Source: Flavobacterium hydrophilum
GTDB lineage: Bacteria; Bacteroidota; Bacteroidia; Flavobacteriales; Flavobacteriaceae
Direction of reading: 5' to 3'
Assembly (NCBI RefSeq): GCF_003202405.1
Contig: NZ_QJHL01000002.1
Coordinates: 124,001 to 188,000, forward strand
DNA: 64,000 bases
Below are positions 1 to 9,098 of the stretch, one piece after another. Position 1 is the first letter of the stretch. Every line of letters starts with the position of its first letter. A program made the translations under genes and the position numbers. The notes under the pieces were generated by a model. It saw nothing but the letters and a program-made list of their open reading frames with translations, ran no database searches and was not told the origin of the DNA.

Positions 1-92
1 CAAACGCTGTAGCCTTCTTTAGCCAGAATAATAGCCGAGACTAATCCGCCTAAACCACTGCCTACAATTACTACGTCGTATTGCTCTTTCAT
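1..92 (-). CDS. FAD-dependent oxidoreductase, N-terminal fragment cut by window edge
   Basis: The reverse strand starts ATG at 92 and reads [16 protein letters not shown] followed by [14 protein letters not shown] before the window ends. This is an N-terminal Rossmann dinucleotide-binding motif (GxGxxG) of the phytoene-desaturase/all-trans-retinol saturase type of flavoprotein. The gene begins one base after the stop of the large exporter-fusion gene upstream of it, so it belongs to the same transcript. Oxidoreductases of this kind are known members of flexirubin clusters. Only about 30 residues are visible, so the substrate cannot be judged. Confidence 0.8.
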   Translation of the reverse strand, partial: MKEQYDVVIVGSGLGGLVSAIILAKEGYSV

Positions 93-93
93 C

Positions 94-3000
94 TTAATTT
101 TTCTTTAAAATGATGATGTTATTTTCTTCTAAAACACAATCAAAACCAAAATCAGTTATTGTGTTTTTTAGACAGGAAGAACCCACTAAAATTATAGAGG
201 AAGCTTTAATGATTTCCGGAAAAATATTTAAGTTTTCATCCGAAATTAATACAACATCATATTCACTTTCAACAGCTGATTCTAATTGGTCAGGATACGA
301 TATTTTTCTCTTTTTAGCGATGTAATTAGTTTTGGCAATCTCTCTTTTTTCTTCATCAGAAATGTACGAATGAATTTTTCGCTGTGGTTCCTGTAAAGTC
401 AGTAAAACGTCTAATTGCCCGTAATCATTAGCTAAATGTAATATTTTGGCTTTCGCCGAAATGTACCGGTTTAAATGATAATAGGTTTCGAGCTGCGTTT
501 TCAGATTTTGTTTTATACTTTTTACAACTTCAATTTCTTTGTAATCATAACTATGAATCAGCATTTTTTTGAAATAATCGGGTCCTTCAATTTCCTGGCG
601 GATTTTGCTGAATTCAGTTTTGAAGAAGCCGCTGATTTGCTTGGTTCTTTCGGTATAATTTTTTCCAAAGGAATTATTTTGAGGAGTTATTCTTTCTAAA
701 ACAGAAACCGTAATACTGCCGTCGTAAATTATAAAATCGCCTTTTGGCAAGACTTCCGAAACACCATGAATTAAAATTGGAAGAATGTCTAAATTCAATT
801 CTTCCGCAAGATAGAAAGCACCTTTGTGAAAACGCTTAATCTGATTGCTTTCAGAACGCGTTCCTTCAGGAAAAATGATTATCGAATACCCTTCTTTTGC
901 TTTTTGGCGCAAATGCTCAACGCCGTTTTCAAGCCCTTTTGAAACAGGATAAAAACCAGCTTTTTTAACAATTGGGCCAAAAAACAGAGAGTTGTATACC
1001 CAGTCATTTACTAAATAAATGACTTTTGGAGTCAGCATTCCTATTGTCAGTGTATCTAAAAATGATGTATGATTGGCAATAATTATGGCTGGTTTTTCGA
1101 AATTTTCATTAAAAGAATTAATCACTTTTTTATCCACAAACGGATTTGAATACAAAACGGATTTCATAAATTTTGAAATCACAAATCTAAATCCGCTCAT
1201 TTTGGATTTTTCCTTTATTGAAAGAATCGGGACAATAAGCAAACAGTAAAGCGACATTAAAATCCCGCAGAATCCGTAGTAAAAAAAGGAGATGACACCG
1301 TTTAAAAAACTTCGTAATTGGAAAGGCGCATTTCCGTTTTTTGATCGGTTTGATATAAACAGTTTGAAAAGAATCGGGTAGAAGATAAATGTAATAATCA
1401 GGGCAGCAAAAACCCCAATTAATGAAACCGAAGATATAGAAGTCAGTGCAGGATGTTTGGCAAAAATCATCGCACCGATTCCTAAGATAGTTGTAATTAC
1501 GGCCAGGATTATAGACGTTCTGTAAATCGCAATTTCATTTTTTCCGGTGGTGTATTCTTTTTGAAGTGCGCTGGTCATGAAAATACTGAAATCAACACCG
1601 TGACCAAAAATCAAAGTGCAGACAATCATACTGAAAATATTCATCTGAATGCCAAAAATGCCCATAATTCCTGCTGTTACGATTCCGGTCAGTGCAATCG
1701 GAATACAGCTGACAATTACCAATTCGATTCTTCTGAAAAAGAAAAACAGAATTAAAATGACGGCGACAAATGAATAATTAACAAGCGAATTAAAATCGGT
1801 TTTCAAAGTGCTGAAAAAAGTTTCATTCATTTGCTGACGATCAATTGCAATCAGGTTTTCTTTGGCGGAAGCCAATTTTACAAAAGCATCGCGCTGTTCC
1901 GGTGAAACTTTTACCAAAGTCGAAATTGTGTAAAAACCATTTTTTTCGGTTACAAATTCTTTTAATTGAAGTGCCTGAATTTTCAAATATTCATTTGATG
2001 AAATAGGTTTGAAATCAAAATTTAAATGATCAAAAAAGATACTGTATGTGGTTGGCTTGAACCCAAGTTTGGAACCTTCGGCAATTAATTGAGATTGTAA
2101 AAACTGTTTTTTATTCGCATCCCAAAACGAATTCCACTTTTCAATTTTTTGAAGCTGTTCATTCTGCGAAAGCATAATTCCGCCCACAGAACTGAAATTC
2201 AATATTTTCTTTTGCTGTTTTTCTTTTGCTAAATCGGTAAAAAGCTGGCTGTTGTGCTGTAAAACTTCTTCCATACTTTTTCCGTACGAAGCGACATAAA
2301 TGGTTTTTGAAGTCAGGCTCGTGCTTTCTTCCAGTTGTTTTTCGGCAGCTTTAATTTCCTTTGGAACAAAATTTAACTGCGACAAATCGTTATTAAAACC
2401 AACATCATTATAAGTAAAAAAGCAGACAATCGTAATTAAAACACAAAATCCAATCAAAAATTTATTGTTGTGAAAGGAAAAATGGGCCAGTTTATCGATC
2501 ACATTTTTCTTGTGTTCAAAATTGTTTTCCTTCGGTTTGTATAAATGCGGAACAATCAAAAGCGAGAAAAATGCGGAGGCCATTACAATGACGGCAGCGA
2601 AAATCCCAAGATCATTCAATGCATCTGATTTTACGAAAAGCAGACACAAAAAAGCAACGGCTGTAGTCGAACTGCTCATAATGACTGGCATAGTAATGTC
2701 TTTGTACAGTGTTTTAATATCGCTGTTATGTTTGTAATGTGTGAGAATGTGAAGCGAGTAGTCAATTGTGATTCCTAATAAAATAGAACCTATTCCAAGT
2801 GAAATGGCTGAAATCTGTTCTTTTACGAAATATAAAAATGCAACAGCAAATAATCCTCCAAATACTGTCGGGATAAAAATGATCAGCGGAATTAATATTT
2901 TCCTGTAAAATAAAATCAGGATTAACATTAGCGTAATCATCGCAATTGTTGTCGTCAGGACTATATCGCTTTTGATTTGTGTGGCATTTGCAACGGCAAT

Positions 3001-3768
3001 CAACGCCGATCCAAAATAACTGACAGAAGTTTTTCCTTTAAATTTCTGATTTAAATTCTCCTGAATCGATTTTAGTTTTTCGACAAAAAGAGTGTTTTTT
3101 TCAGTTTCGCTCGATGAAATATCTGAGGTAATAAAGAGCAATAATTTCTTTTTGTCTTTGGTCATCACAAAACCATTGTCGAGCGTAAAATCATCACCAA
3201 TATTTAATTGCTGTAATTTTTTCAAGGCGATAAACGAAATCCCGAGCGGATCCTGCAGAATGAAATCTTTTGTTACAAATCCGGATGGGGAAATAATTGA
3301 TTTATAATTTCCCTGAACGGTCGCTGCAATACTGTCTTTCTCAAGTTTATTCTGAATCGTTTTATAATCTTTGTCGTCTAGAAAAAGTGGTAGATTATTG
3401 TAAACAAAATCAATCGTTTCCTGAATATTTTCTTCGTCAATTTTTCCCTGAATTCCGGTAATGTACGGTTTGCAGGTTTGAGAAACAATATCCGAAAAAG
3501 CGGTGGCCATTTCTTTTAAATCCTCTTCAGAACCGTTTTTTTCGAGTTTGAAAATGACAGTAGTTTTGTCTGCGAAATTTAATTGTTTTAAGACTTTTGC
3601 CGTAACATCGGCTTTGTCATTGGTTGGAATAAGCTTGGTTATGTCTTCTTCAAATTTGATTTGAGAAGCAAAAAATCCGAAAACTAGAAGCATCAGCACA
3701 GCCAAAAAAACCGAGAGCGATTTTCTTCGGTTTACAAATAAATGAATGGCGTAGAAATATTGATGCAT
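94..3768 (-). CDS. MMPL/RND exporter fused to PlsC-type acyltransferase and a C-terminal Rossmann-like domain
   Basis: A 1224-residue membrane protein in the flexirubin operon. Residues 1 to about 810 form an MMPL/RND-type transporter with two repeats, each with a soluble loop and a block of hydrophobic helices (around 265-410 and 660-800). Residues about 870-1075 are a glycerol-3-phosphate-type acyltransferase with NHTSFLD near 899 (the HX4D motif) and FPEGTRS near 966. The last 150 residues contain [15 protein letters not shown] followed later by DVVLISDE, resembling a SAM-methyltransferase Rossmann fold that has lost its glycine-rich loop. Such exporters are found in aryl-polyene and flexirubin loci and probably move the lipid pigment or its precursors to the outer membrane. 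The acyltransferase may attach or esterify an acyl group. The roles of the fused domains are inferred. Confidence 0.85.
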   Translation of the reverse strand: MHQYFYAIHLFVNRRKSLSVFLAVLMLLVFGFFASQIKFEEDITKLIPTNDKADVTAKVLKQLNFADKTTVIFKLEKNGSEEDLKEMATAFSDIVSQTCKPYITGIQGKIDEENIQETIDFVYNNLPLFLDDKDYKTIQNKLEKDSIAATVQGNYKSIISPSGFVTKDFILQDPLGISFIALKKLQQLNIGDDFTLDNGFVMTKDKKKLLLFITSDISSSETEKNTLFVEKLKSIQENLNQKFKGKTSVSYFGSALIAVANATQIKSDIVLTTTIAMITLMLILILFYRKILIPLIIFIPTVFGGLFAVAFLYFVKEQISAISLGIGSILLGITIDYSLHILTHYKHNSDIKTLYKDITMPVIMSSSTTAVAFLCLLFVKSDALNDLGIFAAVIVMASAFFSLLIVPHLYKPKENNFEHKKNVIDKLAHFSFHNNKFLIGFCVLITIVCFFTYNDVGFNNDLSQLNFVPKEIKAAEKQLEESTSLTSKTIYVASYGKSMEEVLQHNSQLFTDLAKEKQQKKILNFSSVGGIMLSQNEQLQKIEKWNSFWDANKKQFLQSQLIAEGSKLGFKPTTYSIFFDHLNFDFKPISSNEYLKIQALQLKEFVTEKNGFYTISTLVKVSPEQRDAFVKLASAKENLIAIDRQQMNETFFSTLKTDFNSLVNYSFVAVILILFFFFRRIELVIVSCIPIALTGIVTAGIMGIFGIQMNIFSMIVCTLIFGHGVDFSIFMTSALQKEYTTGKNEIAIYRTSIILAVITTILGIGAMIFAKHPALTSISSVSLIGVFAALIITFIFYPILFKLFISNRSKNGNAPFQLRSFLNGVISFFYYGFCGILMSLYCLLIVPILSIKEKSKMSGFRFVISKFMKSVLYSNPFVDKKVINSFNENFEKPAIIIANHTSFLDTLTIGMLTPKVIYLVNDWVYNSLFFGPIVKKAGFYPVSKGLENGVEHLRQKAKEGYSIIIFPEGTRSESNQIKRFHKGAFYLAEELNLDILPILIHGVSEVLPKGDFIIYDGSITVSVLERITPQNNSFGKNYTERTKQISGFFKTEFSKIRQEIEGPDYFKKMLIHSYDYKEIEVVKSIKQNLKTQLETYYHLNRYISAKAKILHLANDYGQLDVLLTLQEPQRKIHSYISDEEKREIAKTNYIAKKRKISYPDQLESAVESEYDVVLISDENLNIFPEIIKASSIILVGSSCLKNTITDFGFDCVLEENNIIILKKN

Positions 3769-3819
3769 GATGGATTAAATTTTTTCAGCCACGAATTCAT
3801 GGCGAATTGAAATAGAATT

Positions 3820-4989
3820 TTATTCTGTACGTTTTCTGGAGAAAGCAGTCAAAAGCAAATAACTTATCAGACCAACAGTCAGCGCAGAAACGGATGCTAA
3901 AATAAGACTTCCTACGATATATTGAGCGGCATTTTTTTGAATATCGTCAAACGTCATGGAACTGTCCAAAATTAGTGGAGCATCAGACGACACAAAAACA
4001 CTTCCTATTTTTAGAGAACCGTAGATAATAAGAGGAATGAAAGGAGGAAAACTAATATTGGAAGTTAAAAAAGCAATGACTTTGTTAAGCCTGAATAAAG
4101 CTGCGAATGTGAAAAGTAAAATGGTCTGAAATCCCCAAAAAGGAGAAAGACCAATAAAAATTCCTAAAGCAATTGCAGCCGCTTTTTTAAAATTTGAATC
4201 TTTGCTTTCTAAGATATCTTCAAGAAAGAATTTTTTAAAACCTTTTTTTTTTGCTCTTCTGAAAAAATCCCGTGGCTTAATATAAAGCAGCGCATTTGTT
4301 ACCAAAACGGTATTTAAAATACTGATTCGCGTAAAATCACGAAACGGCCGAAAATGCGAAACACGTTCTGCCGGATCGTACAAAACCTGAATCGGAATGT
4401 TTTTTACTGTAATTCCTTTCCACGCAGCGCGTACAATGACTTCAATTTCAAACTCAAATTTGTTTGTGTAAAATTGCTTCGGGATTAGATTTAAAGGATA
4501 TAATCGAAAACCGGATTGTGTGTCCTCAAGCTTGATTCCCGTTTCAAACTTAAACCAGAAATTCGAAAATTTGTTACCAAAACTGCTTTTTTTAGGCACA
4601 TTTTCCTGTGTCATATTCCGGCTTCCAATCAGTAATGAATTGGGGTCATTTTGAATTTCGGCAATAAAATTTGGAATGTCAGATGCAAAATGCTGTCCGT
4701 CAGAATCGATTGTAATCGCGTATTCGAATTTTTGCTCAATTGCTTTTCTAAATCCGTTTCTGAGCGCTCTCCCCTTTCCAAGATTTTCAGGATGATGAAT
4801 TTGTGTAAGCTGAGAATATTGTTTTAAAATGGCGAAAGTTTCATCAGTCGAACCGTCATTAATCACAATAATGTTTGAAGTGAAATCTAAAACAGAATCC
4901 AGTACTTTTTTTAGTGTTTTACGGTTATTGTATGTTGGAACAATAACACAAAAGTTAGTCGAATTAAGTAATTCCTGCTGTGATTTCAT
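3820..4989 (-). CDS. Family 2 glycosyltransferase with C-terminal DUF2062 domain
   Basis: The N-terminal 230 residues are a GT-A fold of the dolichyl-phosphate-sugar synthase type: VIVPTYNNRKTL near residue 15, NDGSTDET and IDSDGQHF (the metal-binding acidic motif). The C-terminal 130 residues contain hydrophobic helices and the DUF2062 signature (ALGIFIGLSPFWGFQT). The gene sits between the exporter fusion and a small secreted protein and belongs to the flexirubin operon, where a GT2 protein of this type is a regular but functionally unassigned member. A sugar-phosphate lipid product is possible, but no sugar is known in flexirubin, so the role is open. Confidence 0.85.
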   Translation of the reverse strand: MKSQQELLNSTNFCVIVPTYNNRKTLKKVLDSVLDFTSNIIVINDGSTDETFAILKQYSQLTQIHHPENLGKGRALRNGFRKAIEQKFEYAITIDSDGQHFASDIPNFIAEIQNDPNSLLIGSRNMTQENVPKKSSFGNKFSNFWFKFETGIKLEDTQSGFRLYPLNLIPKQFYTNKFEFEIEVIVRAAWKGITVKNIPIQVLYDPAERVSHFRPFRDFTRISILNTVLVTNALLYIKPRDFFRRAKKKGFKKFFLEDILESKDSNFKKAAAIALGIFIGLSPFWGFQTILLFTFAALFRLNKVIAFLTSNISFPPFIPLIIYGSLKIGSVFVSSDAPLILDSSMTFDDIQKNAAQYIVGSLILASVSALTVGLISYLLLTAFSRKRTE

Positions 4990-5007
4990 GTGCTGTTTTT
5001 TGAGCTT

Positions 5008-5493
5008 TTATTTTACAAATTGCTTCTCTTTTTCAGAGAAACTTTTAGATTGCAAAACAAAGTCTTTAAGATAATCTTTCAAAGCCGCACCCTGCGAAGC
5101 ATAATACGTTGTTATGAATTTTTTATCTTCTTTAATATTTTTCTTGTATCCCGTAATGCCCGGAACATCTTCCTGAACGCTCAGCCTGATCATTCTCATT
5201 TCTATATTACTGGGATCACTTTTTATTGTGGCTTCAAGCAATTTTGCGCCTTCTTTAAAACGTTCAATTTTTTCGCCTAATTTTTTTTCAAATTTTGATT
5301 CCAGTAAGATGGAAGCTGCTTTGTAAGCCACTAAAATTTTATCATCATTATTTGAAATGCCTGAAAGTTTTGCTACAAACTCTTTGGCATTACTTTCAGA
5401 TTTTGTAACGTCAGCATACATTTTTCGAATAGCAGCCAAATCCGGATTGCCTGAAAAATTTATCCATAAAAGTAATGTGAAAAGCAATTTCAT
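5008..5493 (-). CDS. Small secreted protein of the flexirubin operon, function unknown
   Basis: A 161-residue protein beginning with a hydrophobic stretch (MKLLFTLLLWINFSG) that can serve as a signal peptide, followed by a mostly helical, lysine-rich body without a motif I recognise. Its start overlaps the stop of the upstream hot-dog dehydratase gene by four bases, indicating translational coupling. It is therefore probably a periplasmic accessory of pigment assembly or transport, inferred from position only. Confidence 0.75.
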   Translation of the reverse strand: MKLLFTLLLWINFSGNPDLAAIRKMYADVTKSESNAKEFVAKLSGISNNDDKILVAYKAASILLESKFEKKLGEKIERFKEGAKLLEATIKSDPSNIEMRMIRLSVQEDVPGITGYKKNIKEDKKFITTYYASQGAALKDYLKDFVLQSKSFSEKEKQFVK

Positions 5494-5867
5494 ATCTCCA
5501 GTTTTTTATAAGCGTTGCTCAATTTCAGGGCAACAGTGTCATTAAAATAAGTTGTGTTTTTTACTTTAACCAAATTGTCTTCGGTTGTTGTTATGTCAAG
5601 TTCTAAACGCAATTCCGTATTAATTTCCGGATTGATAAGTGCCATAAACTTCACATTTGCCAGTGTCTGAATTACTAAAGTTTTCTGAGTAATTTTCTCT
5701 GTAAGTTCTTTAATAATCTGGATCATGCAAACGCCAGGCATAATCGGGTTTCCCGGAAAATGACCTTTGAAAACTTCATGTTTTTCATTGACCAGAATCG
5801 TAATAGTATATTTAGAATCTGATATTTTTTCTTCCGAAAGTATTTTGTAAAAGTCTTTTAAAACCAT
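5490..5867 (-). CDS. FabZ-like hot-dog 3-hydroxyacyl-ACP dehydratase
   Basis: A 125-residue single hot-dog domain. The sequence FKGHFPGNPIMPGVCMIQ carries the FabZ/FabA-type catalytic histidine in the HFPxxPxxPG context, and the length fits a minimal dehydratase. It is expected to remove water from 3-hydroxyacyl-ACP intermediates during polyene extension. It overlaps the next gene by four bases and follows two outer-membrane protein genes. The window contains two further hot-dog proteins (18217-19119), so it may serve a different chain, such as the resorcinol acyl chain rather than the polyene. That division of labour is inference. Confidence 0.85.
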   Translation of the reverse strand: MVLKDFYKILSEEKISDSKYTITILVNEKHEVFKGHFPGNPIMPGVCMIQIIKELTEKITQKTLVIQTLANVKFMALINPEINTELRLELDITTTEDNLVKVKNTTYFNDTVALKLSNAYKKLEI

Positions 5868-5872
5868 ATTTT

Positions 5873-6481
5873 TTATTTTCCAAATAAATAGGAAACCCCT
5901 AATTGAAAATTGATATTTGTATTGTAATCCCCAAAAAGATAATTATTATTAGAATCGTTGTAATAATAATCACTATCCAATATGTCGTAGAAACCTTTTT
6001 TAAATCGGGCTTCAAACATTAAACCTGATGGCAGACGATACCCAATTCCGGTAACAAAAGCCAAATCATTAGTATCTTTTCTTTTGACTAAATTATGATT
6101 TACAAGAAAATCTGCCGACGGACCAAATTGTATCTGAATACCGGAACCAAAAATAAATTTATTTAGTAACGTAAAAGATAAATAATCAAGTTTTAAATTT
6201 TCATTCTTAAATTTTTCCATACCGGAATTGGCATCATTATAATTTCGGACCACATTGTCAGAACCTTGTCTGCTGTATGTTATCTCAGGCTGAAGAGCAT
6301 AATATTTGCCCAGCTTAATTTCGCCAAAACCACCTATATAAAAATCCTTTTTATAAGTGGAATGCGTTTCTGAAATCGTCGAAAAACCCAATCCTGTTCT
6401 TAGGCCTGGCTTGAAACTAACTTGTGCCTGTAATTGTATTACGAAAAATACAGCAATGATACTTTTATAATTCAATTTCAC
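5873..6481 (-). CDS. Outer-membrane beta-barrel (porin-like) protein, paralogue 1
   Basis: A 202-residue protein with an N-terminal signal segment ending near QAQVSFKPG, then alternating amphipathic strands with many Tyr/Asn/Gly residues and a C-terminal strand ending in FGK. The pattern KYYALQPEITYSRQGSD is typical of the Bacteroidetes outer-membrane barrel family PF13568. It is a clear paralogue of the next gene upstream (shared LQPEITYSRQG and LPxGLxFEAR), and the two genes overlap by one base, so they arose by tandem duplication. A role in the outer-membrane step of pigment deposition is possible but unproven. Confidence 0.8.
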   Translation of the reverse strand: MKLNYKSIIAVFFVIQLQAQVSFKPGLRTGLGFSTISETHSTYKKDFYIGGFGEIKLGKYYALQPEITYSRQGSDNVVRNYNDANSGMEKFKNENLKLDYLSFTLLNKFIFGSGIQIQFGPSADFLVNHNLVKRKDTNDLAFVTGIGYRLPSGLMFEARFKKGFYDILDSDYYYNDSNNNYLFGDYNTNINFQLGVSYLFGK

Positions 6482-7068
6482 TACATTTTAAAAGTGTAAC
6501 TGATCCCAAGCTGGAAAACCTGATTCAAAATTATTTCGTCATAATAATAGTCATCATCAACTCCTTCATATCCGTAAATATCTAATAATCCTTGTTTAAC
6601 CCTGGCTTCAAACGTCAGACCATTTGGCAATGTATAACCTACCCCTCCAACAATAGCCAGATCAAAATTTTCAGGATCAGAGTTGATGTAATTGTCATCA
6701 ACTTTAAAGTCTAGAGAAGGCCCTCCTAATATGTGAAATCCGCTACCGCCAAAGTTAAATTTAGCAACGGCTCCAAGTGTTATATAATTCAGTTCATATT
6801 TTTCAGAATAAGTACGGCCGTCTTCAAAGTATCTTCCTTCATCACCTTGTCTTGAATACGTTATTTCAGGCTGTAAGGAAAAATATTTATTAAATTTAAT
6901 ATTTACCAATCCACCAAGATAGAAATCGGTTTTAGAACTATTGTCCTCAACATTACTCAATGTTGAAAAGTTTAATCCGCCTCGAATTCCCGGGCTAACT
7001 TTTACTTGTGCTTGTGATGTGATAAGGCCTATAAATAATACGAATGCAATTAAGGTTATTTTTTTCAT
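6481..7068 (-). CDS. Outer-membrane beta-barrel (porin-like) protein, paralogue 2
   Basis: A 195-residue protein starting with a clear signal peptide (MKKITLIAFVLFIGLITSQAQ) followed by a beta-barrel of the PF13568 kind. It shares FSLQPEITYSRQGDEGR and LPNGLTFEARVKQG with its downstream paralogue. Two small barrels side by side in the pigment operon suggest an outer-membrane function of the cluster. Their small size (about eight strands expected) makes a transport pore less likely than a structural or lipid-associated role. Confidence 0.8.
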   Translation of the reverse strand: MKKITLIAFVLFIGLITSQAQVKVSPGIRGGLNFSTLSNVEDNSSKTDFYLGGLVNIKFNKYFSLQPEITYSRQGDEGRYFEDGRTYSEKYELNYITLGAVAKFNFGGSGFHILGGPSLDFKVDDNYINSDPENFDLAIVGGVGYTLPNGLTFEARVKQGLLDIYGYEGVDDDYYYDEIILNQVFQLGISYTFKM

Positions 7069-7095
7069 GTGTATCTGATTTAAGTTAATTGATTT

Positions 7096-7731
7096 TTATT
7101 CTGATTTAAAATAGTTTAGCTCAATTTTCAATTTTATGTTTTGATGTAAAATCACTACTTTTTTAGCAAAAATATCGTTTTCTAAAGTAAAAGTAATTGT
7201 TATTTTATCTTTTGTTTTAGAAGAACGGGCTACTTTTTCTAATTTTTGATCTTTTTTAGAGAAGAAAAGATAATTGTCACGTTTTCCATCTGATGATTTA
7301 TAGATGTTGTTTTCCTCGTTTTCGAATTGTTCCTGAATCAAATATTTATTTTTAAGAAGCAGTCGAAAATCTTCTTCTAAAGTATTAATCAGAATTTTTC
7401 GGTCCAGTTCAGAAACAATCGAATTGACTTTAAAATTGTTTTCCGAAATTTCAAAATCCATTAATTTGTTTCCAAATTCAGTTGTAAAAACAACACGGTG
7501 CGTGGTATCATTTATTTTTTTTGCGATGAAAATTCCGGACATTTCGTGACCGTAAACCGTAATGTTGGTTTTATACACATAATCGGTTTTTGAATCAGAA
7601 AAATAAGGAACTTCAATAGTTGTTTTGTCTAGTTTTTTGGGCGTATAATTTTTGGTGACCGAGCCACAGGAAACCAAAACAATCGCCAGGAAGCAATTAA
7701 TTAGTAAAAACTGAATCGTCGATTTTTGCAT
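7096..7731 (-). CDS. Predicted lipoprotein of the flexirubin operon
   Basis: A 211-residue protein with a lipoprotein signal peptide: hydrophobic FLLINCFLAIVLVSCGS with the lipobox cysteine at residue 22. The rest is a beta-rich soluble domain with no motif I recognise. Its 5' end overlaps the LolA-like gene by about 35 bases, so the two are translationally linked. With the LolA-like carrier it may form a pair that receives a hydrophobic cargo at the outer membrane, by analogy with LolA/LolB. The sequence does not prove LolB homology. Confidence 0.75.
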   Translation of the reverse strand: MQKSTIQFLLINCFLAIVLVSCGSVTKNYTPKKLDKTTIEVPYFSDSKTDYVYKTNITVYGHEMSGIFIAKKINDTTHRVVFTTEFGNKLMDFEISENNFKVNSIVSELDRKILINTLEEDFRLLLKNKYLIQEQFENEENNIYKSSDGKRDNYLFFSKKDQKLEKVARSSKTKDKITITFTLENDIFAKKVVILHQNIKLKIELNYFKSE

Positions 7732-8332
7732 TGATCACTTTATTTTTAAGTACAATTCGGGTATAATCGTCAGATGATTCTAATAATTTTACCTGAACCA
7801 CAGTTGCTTCTTCTTTGTCGAAAGTCAGTTCGATTTGTTTGATGTATTTTTTCAGCGTAGCATCTTTCGGAATGAACTTCGCGAGGTTTTGCCCTTTTAA
7901 TTTAAAATACGAAATTATAAATTCTTTGTCGTCAAACATATTTCCGCTTACGCTTCCCACAATCAGCTTATTGATTCGGCCAAAAATTTTGCTGTTTCCT
8001 ATATCAACGGCACTTTTCTTTCCTTCGTCGTTAATCAGGATTTTCCCGTTTTTGAAAATAATGCTGTAATTGTATGGCTTTTTGTATTGCCAGGACAATA
8101 GCGCAGGTTCTTTAAAAAACATTTTTCCTGAAGTTTCAATGTCTTTTGATAAAAAGTCTAAATGTTTGTATTGTATAAAATCAGTGCTTAGAGATTTGAT
8201 TTTTTTTGCTACTATATTTACGTCTTCCTTGAATTGAGCAATTTCTGCAGCAGTCATTTTTTGTTCCTGGGCAAAGATTGAAAAATTGCCAATGTTCAGT
8301 AAAAAAAGAAATATATATAATTTAGTTTTCAT
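7697..8332 (-). CDS. LolA-like outer-membrane lipoprotein carrier protein
   Basis: A 211-residue secreted protein with a signal peptide ending near IFAQEQ and a LolA-type open beta-barrel pattern. GKMFFKEPALLSWQYKKP and YSIIFKNGKILINDEG correspond to the conserved region of the LolA/outer-membrane lipoprotein-sorting family. In pigment and aryl-polyene clusters such a dedicated LolA homologue is usual and is thought to ferry lipid-like product across the periplasm. It overlaps both neighbours (the lipoprotein downstream and the deacetylase upstream), supporting one transcript. Confidence 0.85.
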   Translation of the reverse strand: MKTKLYIFLFLLNIGNFSIFAQEQKMTAAEIAQFKEDVNIVAKKIKSLSTDFIQYKHLDFLSKDIETSGKMFFKEPALLSWQYKKPYNYSIIFKNGKILINDEGKKSAVDIGNSKIFGRINKLIVGSVSGNMFDDKEFIISYFKLKGQNLAKFIPKDATLKKYIKQIELTFDKEEATVVQVKLLESSDDYTRIVLKNKVINAKIDDSVFTN

Positions 8333-9098
8333 AAGCTTTAAGATTCAGAAGTTCTTCTATCGAAACCACTTCGTAATTGTTTTGCTGTAAAAATTGCAAA
8401 AACTGTTCCAATACCAAAACAGAGTGTGGCGCCGTGTCGTGCAAAAGTACAATTCCGCCGGGAGAAACCCGTTTTTTAATTCGATTCAAAATCAATTCCT
8501 GGTTTTTTGTTCCGCCATCAAGCGAACGAATATTCCAGCCAATCACTTTGTGTTCGGTGATTTTTAAAGCTCTTCGAATCGAAGGTGTCGTGACTCCATA
8601 AGGCGGACGAAAGAATTTTATTTTTTTTGAAGTAAATTTTTCCAGCAATTTATCTGTTTTACTAAGTTCCTCCGTTATTTTATCTTCATTATAAAAATCG
8701 AAAAATTTAGAATGAGAATACGAATGATTTCCAACGAAATGACCTTCGTCAATAACTTTTTGAATAATTTCAGGATGCGTTTCAATATTTTTTCCAATGC
8801 AGAAAAAAGTCGCTTTAGCATTGTATTTTTTCAGTAATTCTAAAACTTCCAAAGTATAAACGCTCGGCCCGTCATCAAACGTTAAGGCAATTTTTTTCTC
8901 TGTTTCTAATGGATTATTGCAGAAAGCTTTTACGTGATAATTAGAAGAAATTCTGGCAGAACCAAAAGCATTTATTCCCATCCAGATTAAAATAAACAAA
9001 ACAAACCACCAAAAATGAATTGCAACATAAAGATTCAGAAGAAACAATACAAGCAATAAAAAGATAAAAAACAGCGATATGTTTTTATGCGTTATCAT
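8322..9098 (-). CDS. Polysaccharide deacetylase (NodB) family membrane-anchored protein
   Basis: A 258-residue protein with two N-terminal hydrophobic segments (residues about 7-45), then a NodB domain. Visible catalytic motifs are LTFDDGPS (base and metal-binding aspartates), NHSYSH (metal-binding histidines), FRPPYG and LLHDT. The family removes acyl groups from sugars at the cell envelope. Its place in the operon, overlapping both neighbours, ties it to the pigment locus, where the substrate is unknown. Hydrolysis of an O-acyl group on a lipid intermediate would fit the chemistry but is speculative. Confidence 0.85.
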   Translation of the reverse strand: MITHKNISLFFIFLLLVLFLLNLYVAIHFWWFVLFILIWMGINAFGSARISSNYHVKAFCNNPLETEKKIALTFDDGPSVYTLEVLELLKKYNAKATFFCIGKNIETHPEIIQKVIDEGHFVGNHSYSHSKFFDFYNEDKITEELSKTDKLLEKFTSKKIKFFRPPYGVTTPSIRRALKITEHKVIGWNIRSLDGGTKNQELILNRIKKRVSPGGIVLLHDTAPHSVLVLEQFLQFLQQNNYEVVSIEELLNLKAYEN

